From Paenibacillus xylanexedens (lineage in GTDB: Bacteria > Bacillota > Bacilli > Paenibacillales > Paenibacillaceae), in NCBI RefSeq assembly GCF_007676705.1, contig NZ_VEBF01000002.1, forward strand, positions 310,001-374,000: a stretch of DNA of 64,000 bases, given 5' to 3'. This document shows positions 1 to 8,436 of this stretch, in pieces. Numbering within the stretch: position 1 is the stretch's first letter; every line of letters begins with the position of its first letter. The position numbers and the translations under genes were made by a program. The notes under the pieces are model-generated. The model was given only the letters and a program-made list of their open reading frames with translations, was not told the DNA's origin and ran no database searches.

Positions 1-100
1 AATGCTATGGACTCCTTTCATATAGACATGCTGCTTGTTCCATTCATATATAAGTGCCATGTTATTATCCAAAGGTTACGTATGACTTAATCATTTATGT

Positions 101-145
101 AAAAAGCCGTCCCGTCTGTGGAATACCTCCACATTCAGGACAGCT
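101..145 (-). terminator. Rho-independent terminator after gerQ
   Basis: Read on the minus strand, an outer stem (AGCTGTCC with GGGACGGCT) encloses a second perfect stem (TGTGGA with TCCACA) and is followed by a T run. It lies about 60 bp past the gerQ stop. The remaining sequence from 1 to 204 shows no supportable gene. Confidence 0.75.
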
Positions 146-204
146 CGTAGTTCATTATGTGTTATCCATATCAAATATCAATCAAAATGATGAGGCGCCA
201 ATGA

Positions 205-720
205 TCATCTGCTTGGAGCTTGTGGGTAATTGCCTATCACTCCTGGATATTGATACAACAATGGCTCATCAAATGTAGCATAATCGAAGTTGACCATCAA
301 CAGCATGATCCGTCTTCCTGTCTTCGGGTCGCTGATGATAATATGGTCACGGCCCGCTGCTTCAATAATACCTTGGAATATGCGAGCATTCCACTCTTTG
401 TTGCCTTCATATGTCATGTAGAATGTACCGAATTTCCCGAGATTCAGTCGCAAAATATTCTCAATGTATGACTGCTCAAACTGTGGAGCCGTTGTCGTAA
501 TCACTGCACCCGTCGGTGTCATTGGGCTTCCACTGGATACGAGTGGGGGTACACTTGTGGAGCTGGGTGATACCATCCCTGGCGTTGGTGACATGGCAGG
601 CATTCCGTTACCGATTTTGTAAGACGTACCTTGAACCTGAGAATTGGCTTGTTGACCCAGAACAGAATTCGCTTGCTGACCCAACGTTTGAGTCATAGGT
701 TGATAAGGCTGATTAATCAT
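205..720 (-). CDS. gerQ: Spore coat protein GerQ
   Basis: GerQ is an inner coat protein needed to localise the cortex-lytic enzyme CwlJ; in Bacillus it is also cross-linked by transglutaminase. The N-terminal ~85 residues are low-complexity (Gln, Pro, Ser and Thr rich). The conserved C-terminal domain follows, with the stretches YIENILRLNLGKFGTFYMT, NARIFQGIIEAAGRDHIII and GRRIMLLMVNFDYATF. The ATG at 720 is preferred over an upstream in-frame TTG because the GGGAGG ribosome binding site lies just before it and overlaps the longer version. It follows cwlJ by 18 bp, so the enzyme and its localising partner are co-transcribed. Family assignment is secure; function is inferred from homologues. 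Confidence 0.93.
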   Translation of the reverse strand: MINQPYQPMTQTLGQQANSVLGQQANSQVQGTSYKIGNGMPAMSPTPGMVSPSSTSVPPLVSSGSPMTPTGAVITTTAPQFEQSYIENILRLNLGKFGTFYMTYEGNKEWNARIFQGIIEAAGRDHIIISDPKTGRRIMLLMVNFDYATFDEPLLYQYPGVIGNYPQAPSR

Positions 721-738
721 GGTGATTCCTCCCAAAAT

Positions 739-1161
739 TTAATATACTTCCGGACAGTCTTCGCCTGTCGGACTGAAGAAACAATGCGCTTTGAAACGTC
801 CTGTATTTGGCTGGTCATACCACGTTGGTGGGCAGTCGCCCACAGGTCGGAAAAACCACAATGAATTGCTCGCTGGCCAGATGCGCTCTCCATTGATCAC
901 CCGTTGTGCGAGACGAATCTCGGACTGTCTTGCCCGTTGGTAAAAGTACCCCTTCTGTGTGGACTCGTAGCCTCCTGGATTCTGGAATACCATACGATTG
1001 ATATCGCGAATATCCTTAAAGTCCAGACAATCCACCAGCACCCGGTTCACACCTACATTGCCCACAAGCAACATACCCTGTTCGCCGTCACCTTCAGCCT
1101 CTGCCCTCATGAGCCTAGCCAATAACTTGACATCCTCTGAGTTGGCTTTAATAACAGCCAT
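739..1161 (-). CDS. cwlJ: Spore cortex-lytic hydrolase CwlJ
   Basis: CwlJ degrades cortex peptidoglycan containing muramic-delta-lactam during germination. The protein is one SleB/CwlJ hydrolase-2 domain (140 aa) with the family pattern around the catalytic glutamate (RAEAEGDGEQGMLLVGNVGVNRV region, Glu21) and the later PGGYESTQKG and WFFRPVGDCP motifs. There is no signal peptide or peptidoglycan-binding domain, which is normal for CwlJ and separates it from SleB. The start has a strong GGGAGG site. It is the first gene of a two-gene unit with gerQ. CwlJ is made in the mother cell and needs GerQ for coat assembly, so pairing fits. Calcium-dipicolinate activation is known for the family but not visible here. 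Confidence 0.94.
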   Translation of the reverse strand: MAVIKANSEDVKLLARLMRAEAEGDGEQGMLLVGNVGVNRVLVDCLDFKDIRDINRMVFQNPGGYESTQKGYFYQRARQSEIRLAQRVINGERIWPASNSLWFFRPVGDCPPTWYDQPNTGRFKAHCFFSPTGEDCPEVY

Positions 1162-1246
1162 AGTCGTTACCTCCCTTGTTTCAGCTGTTCATCACCGTAC
1201 ATCGTATTGTGCAGGAGCCCATTTGGTGACACGATCCATCTTTTTT

Positions 1247-1290
1247 CCATAAAAAAAAGCCCGGAACCTCACTCAAAGTGGGGTCCCGTA
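1247..1290 (-). terminator. Rho-independent terminator after the 1320-3065 gene
   Basis: On the minus strand an 11-bp imperfect stem (GGGACCCCACT with AGTGAGGTTCC) is followed by GGGC and eight T residues. It sits 30 bp beyond the stop codon of the gene ending at 1320 and upstream of cwlJ. Confidence 0.75.
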
Positions 1291-1319
1291 GCAAGTTATT
1301 TCTTATATTACTCGCCTGT

Positions 1320-3065
1320 TCAAGGCTTGGCTTCAATCCAGTAATCATAGGCATGTACAATATTGCCTTGGTATGCCTGATATTCAGCCAGCAGATCCGG
1401 AAGCTTGGCAAGTTGAAGTTCCATCTCTGCCGCCCCCTTCTCATAAAATGAAATATGAGGACCTTCGTGGTTCTCCTTCATTTCCACCGAAATCATCAAC
1501 CTTTTACCCAGACGATCGGCGATCTCCATCTCCTGACCCACTATAGCAGCAATGCCATTGGAACCTTCCGCTTGGTTACGGAATGCCATCATCGACACAT
1601 GATCGAGTGTATCAATCATAAACTCCGTCACTGACATATCTTTACCCGGCAACGGGAAAGTATCTAGCCATACAGCAAGATCTGCACTCGTTTCGAGATC
1701 ACTATCCTTCTTCGTCTCTTCCTGGAAAAATGTAATATTGGCAGCCCAATCGGTCAACAGGGTATCCCGATTGCTCTCCCATTCCGGCAAGGTGTAAGGC
1801 TCAATATCCAGATGGATTCCTTCAAATTGTTCATCCGGCTCGGATTCAGCGTTGTAATTTTTCACATAATCAATCAAGCGCTGTATCCGTGGACGATTCT
1901 CCTTTTTACCCCAGATCGGGTGTCCCCCCATCGCGTGTATTTCAATACCTTGGGCTTTTGCCCGCTTCACAAAACCGCGGTAACTGGAATAGGGTTGATC
2001 CAGATCCAACCGGACATACAGCCAGTTTATGTTCTGCTCTCTCGCAAACTCTAGTATGTGTTCCCCTCCGTCATTCGTCACCTGAGAGGCCTCCCAGATA
2101 TATGTTCCCCGAATCTCTGGCTGATTGGATGGAATCTCCGGTGATGGTAGTTCTGTCGGTTCCAGTTGTCCCCAGTATACAATGTCATGTACAGCTGAAC
2201 CGGCGTAGGAAGTATGCTCGCCAAATGCGGAGGCAACTTCTCCAATGACAGCTTCCAGTTGCGTTGCACCTTTACCAGCAAATGTCGTGAACTCTTCACC
2301 AGGCATAGGTTTCGTGTTCAAACCCACCGTGACACTCGTATTGCTCGCATCCGCCCAGTTCATTTCCTGTTCAATTAAACGAATGATACCATTGTTCCCT
2401 TTCGCGTTATCACGGTAAGCCAGTAAAGTGACATGATCCACTCGATCAATAAACCAACGTGACAATGATTCGTTATCTGCATCCTCAGAAGTTCTATTAC
2501 CTGTGACGGTGTACGAATCAAGCCAAAATGGCAGGTCAACATTCACTGCAACTGCACCATCCTGCCTCACTTGATCAAATAACAGATTCATATTGGCCAC
2601 CCAGGATTGAACCAGCGGCTTGGCATCTTCTTTCCAGGCTGGTAACACATAGGGCTTGATATCCAGATGTATGGCCTCAAATCGCTCATTGGACTCCACA
2701 GCCTGATTGTACTCACTTACCCATGAGGCTAACATGAGCATGGGGCCTTCACGCCCATTGACCGCCCAGGATGGATCGCCGCCCAGCGCTTCAACTGCAA
2801 TACCCGCACGACTTGCTTTGGATATAAACGTCTTGTATACCTCCTTGGACAGCGTCATGTCCACATTCACGTACAGCCGATTGATCTTATGTTTAGCTGC
2901 GTTCTCCAGCAGCTCGTCTCCGTTGCTAACAGACTGCGCCTGCCATACCCAGGCCGCCCGTATATCCGCGCCGTCAGCTTCAGCAGGTGACTCGTTCCCT
3001 GTCATTATCATCCCTCCGATCAGCAGTAACAGCCAAAATACTTTCCGGGATTGTTTCCCGAACAT
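1320..3065 (-). CDS. Secreted protein with two tandem TIM-barrel-like domains
   Basis: Family not recognised. A signal peptide (residues 1-31, KQSRK then a hydrophobic core) precedes two copies of one ~260-residue domain, about 34-300 and 317-581. Each copy has the same ordered elements: R(A/G)xWxWxA near the start, a LYVxxD strand, an xALGGDPxW or xAMGGHPIW strand, HLDI(K/E)PYxLPxW, a (V/L)DxLDHVxxxAxR strand, GxxG(I/A), then xxxAYxDYW-like ends. The order suggests a beta/alpha barrel resembling glycoside hydrolases. Copy 2 has acidic residues at Glu422 (HLDIEPY) and Glu528, where copy 1 has Lys137 and Asn250, so copy 1 may be inactive. The start has a GGAGGG site. Gene stands alone between terminators. 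Substrate unknown. Confidence 0.7.
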   Translation of the reverse strand: MFGKQSRKVFWLLLLIGGMIMTGNESPAEADGADIRAAWVWQAQSVSNGDELLENAAKHKINRLYVNVDMTLSKEVYKTFISKASRAGIAVEALGGDPSWAVNGREGPMLMLASWVSEYNQAVESNERFEAIHLDIKPYVLPAWKEDAKPLVQSWVANMNLLFDQVRQDGAVAVNVDLPFWLDSYTVTGNRTSEDADNESLSRWFIDRVDHVTLLAYRDNAKGNNGIIRLIEQEMNWADASNTSVTVGLNTKPMPGEEFTTFAGKGATQLEAVIGEVASAFGEHTSYAGSAVHDIVYWGQLEPTELPSPEIPSNQPEIRGTYIWEASQVTNDGGEHILEFAREQNINWLYVRLDLDQPYSSYRGFVKRAKAQGIEIHAMGGHPIWGKKENRPRIQRLIDYVKNYNAESEPDEQFEGIHLDIEPYTLPEWESNRDTLLTDWAANITFFQEETKKDSDLETSADLAVWLDTFPLPGKDMSVTEFMIDTLDHVSMMAFRNQAEGSNGIAAIVGQEMEIADRLGKRLMISVEMKENHEGPHISFYEKGAAEMELQLAKLPDLLAEYQAYQGNIVHAYDYWIEAKP

Positions 3066-3131
3066 ATACTCCCTCCATTCTTATACTGTTGTAAAATCAC
3101 ATTTATTATAGCAACCGGGTTATTAAAAACA

Positions 3132-3162
3132 AATAAGCCCAAGTGCTTAACTTGGGCTTATT
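3132..3162 (-). terminator. Terminator after SDR gene
   Basis: A perfect stem (AATAAGCCCAAG with CTTGGGCTTATT) with a TTAAGCA loop is followed on the minus strand by a T-rich tail. It lies 48 bp past the SDR stop. Confidence 0.8.
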
Positions 3163-3209
3163 ACTCTTAAATTGGGACATCGTGGAGCTCGCCCGGCTCT
3201 ATCCCGGTT

Positions 3210-3959
3210 CTAGTCCTCATATATCATTTTTCGGGTCATGCCTCCATCAATAACGAGGTTGGTCCCTGTGACAAAGGTATTGCTTGGGTCAGATAAATAT
3301 AGACAAGCACGGGAGATATCTGAAGGAACACCCACACGACCGGATGGATGCTGTTCATGATCCTCCTTTTTCAGTTTCTCCACGTCTCCTGTCTCAATCC
3401 ATCCCGGACTGATACAATTGACCCGAATTTGGTCTTTGCCCAGTGAGACTGCCAGCGCATGCGTCAGGGCTACAATCGCCCCTTTGGATGCAGCATAGGC
3501 TTCGGTATCCGGCTCGGACATCAGCGCACGGGTAGAGGCCATGTTGATAATGGCACCCCCATGTTCATTGCTTTTCATATGTTTGGCCGCTTCCCGACTC
3601 GCCAAAAAGCAACTTCTCACATTGGTATTGAGCACATCGTCCCATTCTTCCAGCGTTAATTCATAGGGAGACTTCCATTTTGCTAGTCCTGCGTTATTCA
3701 CCAGAACATCGATTTGCTTGAATTCCTCCACAGTCGTACGAAAAAGATTCGTAATATCCTGCTCACTCCGAACGTCACATTGAACAAAGATGGCTTCTCC
3801 ACCTTCATTGCGAATGGAAGCTGCGGCTGCAGCACCCTCGGCTTCCTTGTGGTCGGCAAGTACAACTTTAGCTCCAGCGACCGCATAAGCCTCGGCCACA
3901 CTTCGTCCTATTCCCTGAGCGGCACCGGTTACAACAACGACCTGATCTGTAAATGACAT
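3210..3959 (-). CDS. Short-chain dehydrogenase/reductase (SDR)
   Basis: A classical 249-residue SDR that would use NAD(P)(H) to oxidise or reduce an alcohol/carbonyl. The Rossmann nucleotide-binding motif TGAAQGIG is at residues 12-19, the NNAG motif near 88, the catalytic Ser in INMAST and the YAASK active-site Tyr/Lys near 155. An aspartate after the second strand (VVLADH) suggests preference for NAD(H). The C-terminal GTNLVIDGGM is the usual cap. The GAGGAGG site fits the ATG. It stands alone, so the substrate cannot be inferred. Confidence 0.88.
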   Translation of the reverse strand: MSFTDQVVVVTGAAQGIGRSVAEAYAVAGAKVVLADHKEAEGAAAAASIRNEGGEAIFVQCDVRSEQDITNLFRTTVEEFKQIDVLVNNAGLAKWKSPYELTLEEWDDVLNTNVRSCFLASREAAKHMKSNEHGGAIINMASTRALMSEPDTEAYAASKGAIVALTHALAVSLGKDQIRVNCISPGWIETGDVEKLKKEDHEQHPSGRVGVPSDISRACLYLSDPSNTFVTGTNLVIDGGMTRKMIYED

Positions 3960-4069
3960 ATTGTTTGCCTCCTCTATAGTAATGATCTTCGATCATAATC
4001 TCTTTAAGCCTCTTCTTATATAAAAACACGTTAGGACCATTTAGAAACGCTTGTCCGATAAAGAATCAA

Positions 4070-4101
4070 AAAAAGCTCACGCCTTCCTGGCGCAAGCTGC
4101 T
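4070..4101 (-). terminator. Terminator after DUF2500 gene
   Basis: Minus-strand stem AGCTTGCGCC/GGCGTGAGCT (two G-U pairs) with an AGGAA loop, then seven T residues, directly beyond the stop of the gene ending at 4106. Confidence 0.8.
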
Positions 4102-4105
4102 CAGT

Positions 4106-4498
4106 TTACCCGCGTAGGCGTTCGGAATACAAGCGATTGTATCGCTCGAAGCCTATGTAACGCGTCCCTTTGAATGAGAGCCGTCCTTCATCCCCCTCAG
4201 CGCACAAACCATATTCTTCGCCATTGACTTTGAATTCGAGCCGATCTCCGCTCTCGACTTCAAAGGTGACGTAATATAGTGTTCGTGCTGTACTGCCTGA
4301 TTCAGATTGCGACTGACTCATCTTCATCCGTCTGCTGGTGATTCGGGAGGGTACGGTCAGCAGCGGCTCGGAGTTATTGCGCCCCCACCTCCATATCTCT
4401 TTTCCCACTGACAGAAGGACAATGCCTATGATTAGAACAAATACAACCGGAAAGACTGTTCCAAACAAATCAAACATCCAGGATGATTCAATGCCCAT
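4106..4498 (-). CDS. DUF2500-family membrane-anchored protein
   Basis: One transmembrane helix near residues 10-32 (TVFPVVFVLIIGIVLLSVG) precedes a cytoplasmic domain with the DUF2500 pattern: VPSRITSRRM, YYVTFEVESGDRLEFKV, YGLCAEGDEGRLSFKGTRY and GFER. The function of this family is unknown. A longer frame opens at 4636, but the ATG at 4498 is preferred because it has a GGAGGGAG site and the added N-terminus lacks family character. Single-gene unit with its own terminator. Confidence 0.8.
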   Translation of the reverse strand: MGIESSWMFDLFGTVFPVVFVLIIGIVLLSVGKEIWRWGRNNSEPLLTVPSRITSRRMKMSQSQSESGSTARTLYYVTFEVESGDRLEFKVNGEEYGLCAEGDEGRLSFKGTRYIGFERYNRLYSERLRG

Positions 4499-4672
4499 GT
4501 CTCTCCCTCCGTTCATACAACTTAGGACAGCCGGAGTCTTGACCCGTCTCCTGTAATGTATATGCGGACGAACACGAAACTTGTTATCCGGATTCATGCC
4601 CGAATAGCATGAACGAAGATCTATATGTAAGCACATCTTCTATCACACTCTTCATAACATTATCGGCTCCGA

Positions 4673-4708
4673 CTGAGATGACCGCCTTATTGAAAGACGG
4701 TTATCTCA
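4673..4708. repeat. Intergenic inverted repeat (hairpin)
   Basis: Two 14-base arms (CTGAGATGACCGCC and GACGGTTATCTCAG) pair with only G-U wobbles around a 9-base loop. Neither strand has a T run after it, so it is not a standard terminator, though it lies past the 3' end of the collagen-like gene and may act as one or stabilise the mRNA. Confidence 0.6.
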
Positions 4709-4786
4709 GTCTAATCGCCAATGTTTGCTTCTGGAAGCAACGGATTTATTAAGTCAGAAGGCAACCCGAATCGTATTTAACAGATC

Positions 4787-5953
4787 TTATGCTAGTTGAG
4801 TAATAACAAGATGAGCCGATACAGGTCTTGTTCCTCCTGCAAGAGGTGTGATTGTTAATGCAGTCGCATTACCAGCCGGGTTTCGTACAGTTAAGATCGA
4901 ATTGATGACGGTTGTTTGTACCAAGGCAATGCCTACAATCTGAGATGTTCCAGTTGCTCGCCCAACTACTGTTGGAGCCAAATCAGCTCCATTAAGAGTT
5001 AAAATTAGTTGACCCGCTTCATTAATGCTCACTTGGAACAAAATCTGATACGTACCGATCGCTGCCAGATTGAATGCACTAGGTCCAGTGCGGGCAATAG
5101 TTGTTCCACTTGTTGGTCCATTCTGAGGGAAGCTGACATCTGTGCCTGGAGCAACCGTTGCAGCATTATCAGGTGGCATCAGCGCGAAAAAGTCAGCAAA
5201 TCCCAGTACGCCTCCCGCTGTTCCTGTGGCACCTGTCGGGCCTACTGCTCCAGCTGGACCTACCGCTCCTGTTGCACCTGCTGGGCCTGCCGGGCCTGCC
5301 GGGCCTACTGCTCCAGCGGGGCCTACCGCTCCTGTTGCACCTGCCGGGCCTGCCGGGCCTACTGCTCCAGCGGGGCCTACCGCTCCTGTTGCACCTGCTG
5401 GGCCTGCCGGGCCTACTGCTCCAGCGGGGCCTACTGCACCTGTTGCACCTGCTGGGCCTGCCGGGCCTACTGCTCCAGCGGGGCCTACCGCTCCTGTTGC
5501 ACCTGCTGGGCCGGAGAAACCTTGCGGTCCGATGGCACCTGCAGGACCTGGATTACCTTGCGGACCTTGTGGCCCTACGGCACCTGCTTCTCCCGGAATC
5601 CCCTGAGCTCCCATGGGTCCAGCGGGTCCCACCGGTCCTTGAGAGCCTACTGCTCCAGCGGGACCGGGCTGTCCTTGAGGCCCTTGTGGTCCAGGTGGTC
5701 CCCCCGCTGGTCCTTGAGCTCCAGGTGGCCCTTCCACCCCTTGTTTACCTTGAATACCCTGTACGCCTTGTAAACCTTGTGGTCCTGTTGGTCCAACAAC
5801 AGTAGGAGTAGATATATTCACTTCTGGAGGCGGACATTTTACTTGAACGAACTTTTTAACCACTTTCAATCGGCGTTCTTTTCTTTTAACTTTGCATGGA
5901 TACACTGTTGCCTTTTTTCTCTTCATACGCTTCTTCACTTCTGAATGGCTCAC
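4787..5953 (-). CDS. Collagen-like repeat protein, probable exosporium/spore-surface filament
   Basis: A 388-residue protein in three parts. The N-terminus (1-50) is very basic ([23 protein letters not shown]) with no signal peptide. Residues ~54-245 are Gly-X-Y triplets, first rich in GPQG, then a regular 18-residue unit ([18 protein letters not shown]). The C-terminal ~140 residues are a non-repetitive beta-rich domain ([23 protein letters not shown] region) resembling the trimerising jelly-roll tips of BclA-type exosporium glycoproteins. Threonines in the triplets are possible glycosylation sites. The start is GTG with a GGGAGGTG site. GC content is far above its neighbours because of the Gly/Pro/Ala codons. 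The spore-surface role is inferred from architecture and lack of a signal peptide. Confidence 0.85.
   Translation of the reverse strand: MSHSEVKKRMKRKKATVYPCKVKRKERRLKVVKKFVQVKCPPPEVNISTPTVVGPTGPQGLQGVQGIQGKQGVEGPPGAQGPAGGPPGPQGPQGQPGPAGAVGSQGPVGPAGPMGAQGIPGEAGAVGPQGPQGNPGPAGAIGPQGFSGPAGATGAVGPAGAVGPAGPAGATGAVGPAGAVGPAGPAGATGAVGPAGAVGPAGPAGATGAVGPAGAVGPAGPAGPAGATGAVGPAGAVGPTGATGTAGGVLGFADFFALMPPDNAATVAPGTDVSFPQNGPTSGTTIARTGPSAFNLAAIGTYQILFQVSINEAGQLILTLNGADLAPTVVGRATGTSQIVGIALVQTTVINSILTVRNPAGNATALTITPLAGGTRPVSAHLVITQLA
5228..5512. repeat. 54-bp tandem repeat inside the collagen-like gene
   Basis: About five near-identical 54-bp units, each coding for 18 residues of Gly-X-Y triplets. One copy has an extra GPA triplet, a sign of recent slippage or recombination. 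This segment is expected to vary in length between strains. Confidence 0.85.
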
Positions 5954-6111
5954 GGTGTGGACACCTCCCTATAGACATAGTTTAACGTACGTATGTGATG
6001 GGTTAAATGCATGGACGAACAACCAATTCCCCCCTAAAGTGAAACCCATTTTCATGAAAAAGGGCGAATAACATCGTAGAATAGCCTTTATTTGAATGCT
6101 ACAAACTAAAA

Positions 6112-6138
6112 AAACTCTATCGGCGCTGGCCTACAGAG
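6112..6138 (-). terminator. Terminator at 3' end of the accessory block
   Basis: Minus-strand stem CTCTGTAGGC/GCCGATAGAG with one mismatch, then seven T residues, about 60 bp past the kinase stop at 6197. Confidence 0.6.
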
Positions 6139-6196
6139 CTTAGTTGTTTATATTTATTGGTTCTACATTCCAACTTAAATTGAAAGTGTGATGTAC

Positions 6197-6682
6197 TTAC
6201 CAGTTCTTCAAGATCCATTCTTTAATTTGATCAGCTACTTCTTTTGCTGATAATTCTGAAGTATCAATTGTTGGCATTTCCGGATCAAATGCAGTTTTCG
6301 AATTTTGGAGTAACCAATTAGCAAAATTCTTGTGATCTTCGATTGAATTCTCATCCCACCCCCGTGATTTCAACCTCGTCTCACGTGTGACATCATTACA
6401 ATGTAAGTTCATATATAGAATCCGATCAAATCGATCTTTGTAGTCGGACGATGCAATGTTTTCTGGCACCATCGTTCCACATAAAACAGTCCCTCGTCCA
6501 CTTAGCGATATACTATACGCAATCCTCAACCAATTCTCTTTGGCAATCTGCCAATCCACATTATTGATGATATCCATATCAAAGACGTCAAAATCCGGGA
6601 GTAGCTTGCGAACATGTGACGAGACCGTTGTTTTCCCTGTTCCACTTGCGCCTGTCACTATAAATAAAGGTAATTTATTCAT
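6197..6682 (-). CDS. P-loop nucleotide/small-molecule kinase-like protein
   Basis: A 161-residue P-loop NTPase. The Walker A motif GASGTGKTT is at residues 11-19, followed by a short DxD-type motif (FDMDII) typical of small kinases that phosphorylate nucleosides or antibiotics. Downstream helices include a lid-like region with several Arg residues (TRETRLKSRGWDE). No substrate can be named. Start ATG has AAGGAGG. It is the last gene of a minus-strand block of small modifying enzymes, 29 bp past the broken methyltransferase. Confidence 0.75.
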   Translation of the reverse strand: MNKLPLFIVTGASGTGKTTVSSHVRKLLPDFDVFDMDIINNVDWQIAKENWLRIAYSISLSGRGTVLCGTMVPENIASSDYKDRFDRILYMNLHCNDVTRETRLKSRGWDENSIEDHKNFANWLLQNSKTAFDPEMPTIDTSELSAKEVADQIKEWILKNW

Positions 6683-6711
6683 GGATGTCCTCCTTGTTAA
6701 AAAGTCAGCTT

Positions 6712-7457
6712 TTAAAGTTTTCTCGCTTTGATGACAAAGGTTACAGGTAACATCTTCGCTCTTTTAAGGAGATTATCGCTATGATCATGTAATTGCATGA
6801 TAGCCTCATCGGATTCTTCTATCATTTGTTCAATAACAAACCCTGCTTTCGCTAACGCATTGACATAGGTTGATATTTGACGATCAGCTAAAACTAATTC
6901 TCCCTGACAAAAATCAGGAGACACCGCATACCAAGATTCATCAGAATAAGGTTTTTTAAATACAAATCTATTGTTTTCTTCAACAACATTTCGATGAATT
7001 GGATGAGACCAACTGAAAATGAAAATACCATCATTCTTTAAATAAGAAGCGATCTGGCGGAAAGTACCTCAAGATCGGTTGTCCAACCTATGGCATAAAT
7101 CGAATACACAGCGTCAAAATAATTCTTAGGAATACCACATTCCTCTTCCATGGGTGAACAAATCAATGTTGCCGAAAGACCACACGTGGTGAGATGTTGC
7201 GCTGCCTTTTCAATTTGTTTCTCGGAGATATCCATTCCCCACAGTTCACCTGCTTTGCGATCCCCATGATATTGCAGGGATTGACCATTTCCACAGCCTA
7301 CCTCTAACATCTTTAATCCTGAGACATCACCAAAAAGTTGGTGTTTCTCTTCTGTAACAAATGCTCCATAATGAGGAAGCACGATTGCTCTTAAAAATTC
7401 ATTTCCTTTTATACCCCAATAGAAGCTGTTTGTTTCGTATACACTGTGCTTATTCAC
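6712..7457 (-). pseudogene. SAM-dependent methyltransferase, frameshifted
   Basis: The first part (7457 to about 7068) has a class I methyltransferase fold: MLEVGCGNGQSLQY (motif I, SAM binding), GMDISEKQIEKA (motif II) and FDAVYSIYAIGWTTDLE (motif IV region). At about 7066-7068 the frame shifts: a single missing base after the GAG codon turns the expected reading into a short nonsense tail ending near 7023. The other frame continues in register as TFRQIASYLKNDGIFIFSWSHP, stays open, and ends with LPVTFVIKARKL at 6712. The whole would be about 248 residues. Either a real inactivating deletion or a sequence error. A deleted paralogue lies at 12034-12252. Confidence 0.85.
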
Positions 7458-7501
7458 CGTAATGCCCCCAATTAAAAATGTATACCACTACCTCCAGAAC
7501 A

Positions 7502-7924
7502 TCACTTGTTACCCTCGTTGAAATATGTAATCTCATTGCCACCAAGTAAGCTTTTAAAGCCATTCTTATAATAAGGCATTAGTTCATCTGCCTGTTCTAT
7601 ATCCAACCATGCAATCTCAGAGATTTCGTCTGGTCTTGATATCTCTTCTCTTCCTCCGACGATTTCCGCTCTGAATGTGGTGAAAATGACATGCTCTTTG
7701 ATTTCTTCAAACTTACACTCATTGATTGCTACAATGCCATGAACGGTAACATCCAGTCCTGTTTCTTCATAGGCTTCTCGAATAGCTGCTTGTTCCCATG
7801 ATTCATCGGTTTCAACAGCTCCCCCAGGCAGCGACCAGCTTGAACGCCCTACATTTCTTACGGCAAGCACTTTAGATTTGGATGGATTCGTTAGTAATGA
7901 GTAAACAACATCGACTCGTTTCAT
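7502..7924 (-). CDS. NUDIX hydrolase
   Basis: A 140-residue hydrolase that should cleave a nucleoside diphosphate linked to another moiety, using a divalent metal. The NUDIX box is complete: GGAVETDESWEQAAIREAYEETGL (about residues 34-57) fits Gx5Ex7REUxEExGU. The sequence before it (NVGRSSWSLPGG) is typical. Substrate not predictable. The start ATG has GAAAGGAAG. A second NUDIX gene lies 26 bp upstream in the same direction but is only distantly similar. Confidence 0.9.
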   Translation of the reverse strand: MKRVDVVYSLLTNPSKSKVLAVRNVGRSSWSLPGGAVETDESWEQAAIREAYEETGLDVTVHGIVAINECKFEEIKEHVIFTTFRAEIVGGREEISRPDEISEIAWLDIEQADELMPYYKNGFKSLLGGNEITYFNEGNK

Positions 7925-7950
7925 TGAATGAACTTCCTTTCTGGAAACTT

Positions 7951-8376
7951 TTAAATATTATTCTTATCACTAAACTCAATACAAAAAGGTTGCAGCTCAG
8001 GCTTTAAGCAATACTCTATTCTTTCTCTAAAGTTTTTCCATTCGACTTTTAAAAGTGCTTCTTCGATCGGAAAGAAACCAGACTCTAGGCTCTCCGATGT
8101 TGTCGTTAATTCTCCTCCTATTGGTCTTGCTAAAAATAACGTGTTACATATTGAATTTTCGATATTTTGAAATATTCCACAGAATTTGATGATTTCAATG
8201 TCGATTTCAGACTCCTCTTTGGTTTCTCTGATTGCAGCTTGACTTAGGGATTCTCCTTCTTCTACTTGACCACCTTGCATTTCCCATCCTCTTCGTGGTC
8301 CTCTAATAAGTAATAATTCATTTTTTTCATTGATCACGATTGCAGCGGCAGATACGATATGTTTTGGAGGGCTCAT
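7951..8376 (-). CDS. NUDIX hydrolase (MutT-like)
   Basis: A 141-residue NUDIX protein. The box GGQVEEGESLSQAAIRETKEESEI keeps the metal-binding glutamates (REtkEE) but has Glu in place of the usual last Gly. The start MSPPKHIVSAAAIVINEKNELLLIRGPRRGWEMQGG is characteristic of ADP-ribose/nucleotide pyrophosphatases. The ATG has an AAGGAG site. Co-directional and closely spaced with its neighbours, so likely in one operon with the phosphotransferase and the second NUDIX gene. Confidence 0.88.
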   Translation of the reverse strand: MSPPKHIVSAAAIVINEKNELLLIRGPRRGWEMQGGQVEEGESLSQAAIRETKEESEIDIEIIKFCGIFQNIENSICNTLFLARPIGGELTTTSESLESGFFPIEEALLKVEWKNFRERIEYCLKPELQPFCIEFSDKNNI

Positions 8377-8436
8377 TTTTTCGACTCCTTCTATAGAAAT
8401 TGGATATTAGTTTGAATAGCATGATTCAAAACCAGA

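Noticed and set aside
5228..5512. CRISPR-like array
   Set aside because: Repeat units are in-frame 54-bp coding repeats without unique spacers.
5009..5805. Long plus-strand open frames of up to 254 residues opposite the collagen-like gene
   Set aside because: They are caused by the GC-rich Gly/Pro/Ala repeat; low-complexity Cys/Arg/Ser or Leu/Pro composition and no ribosome site.
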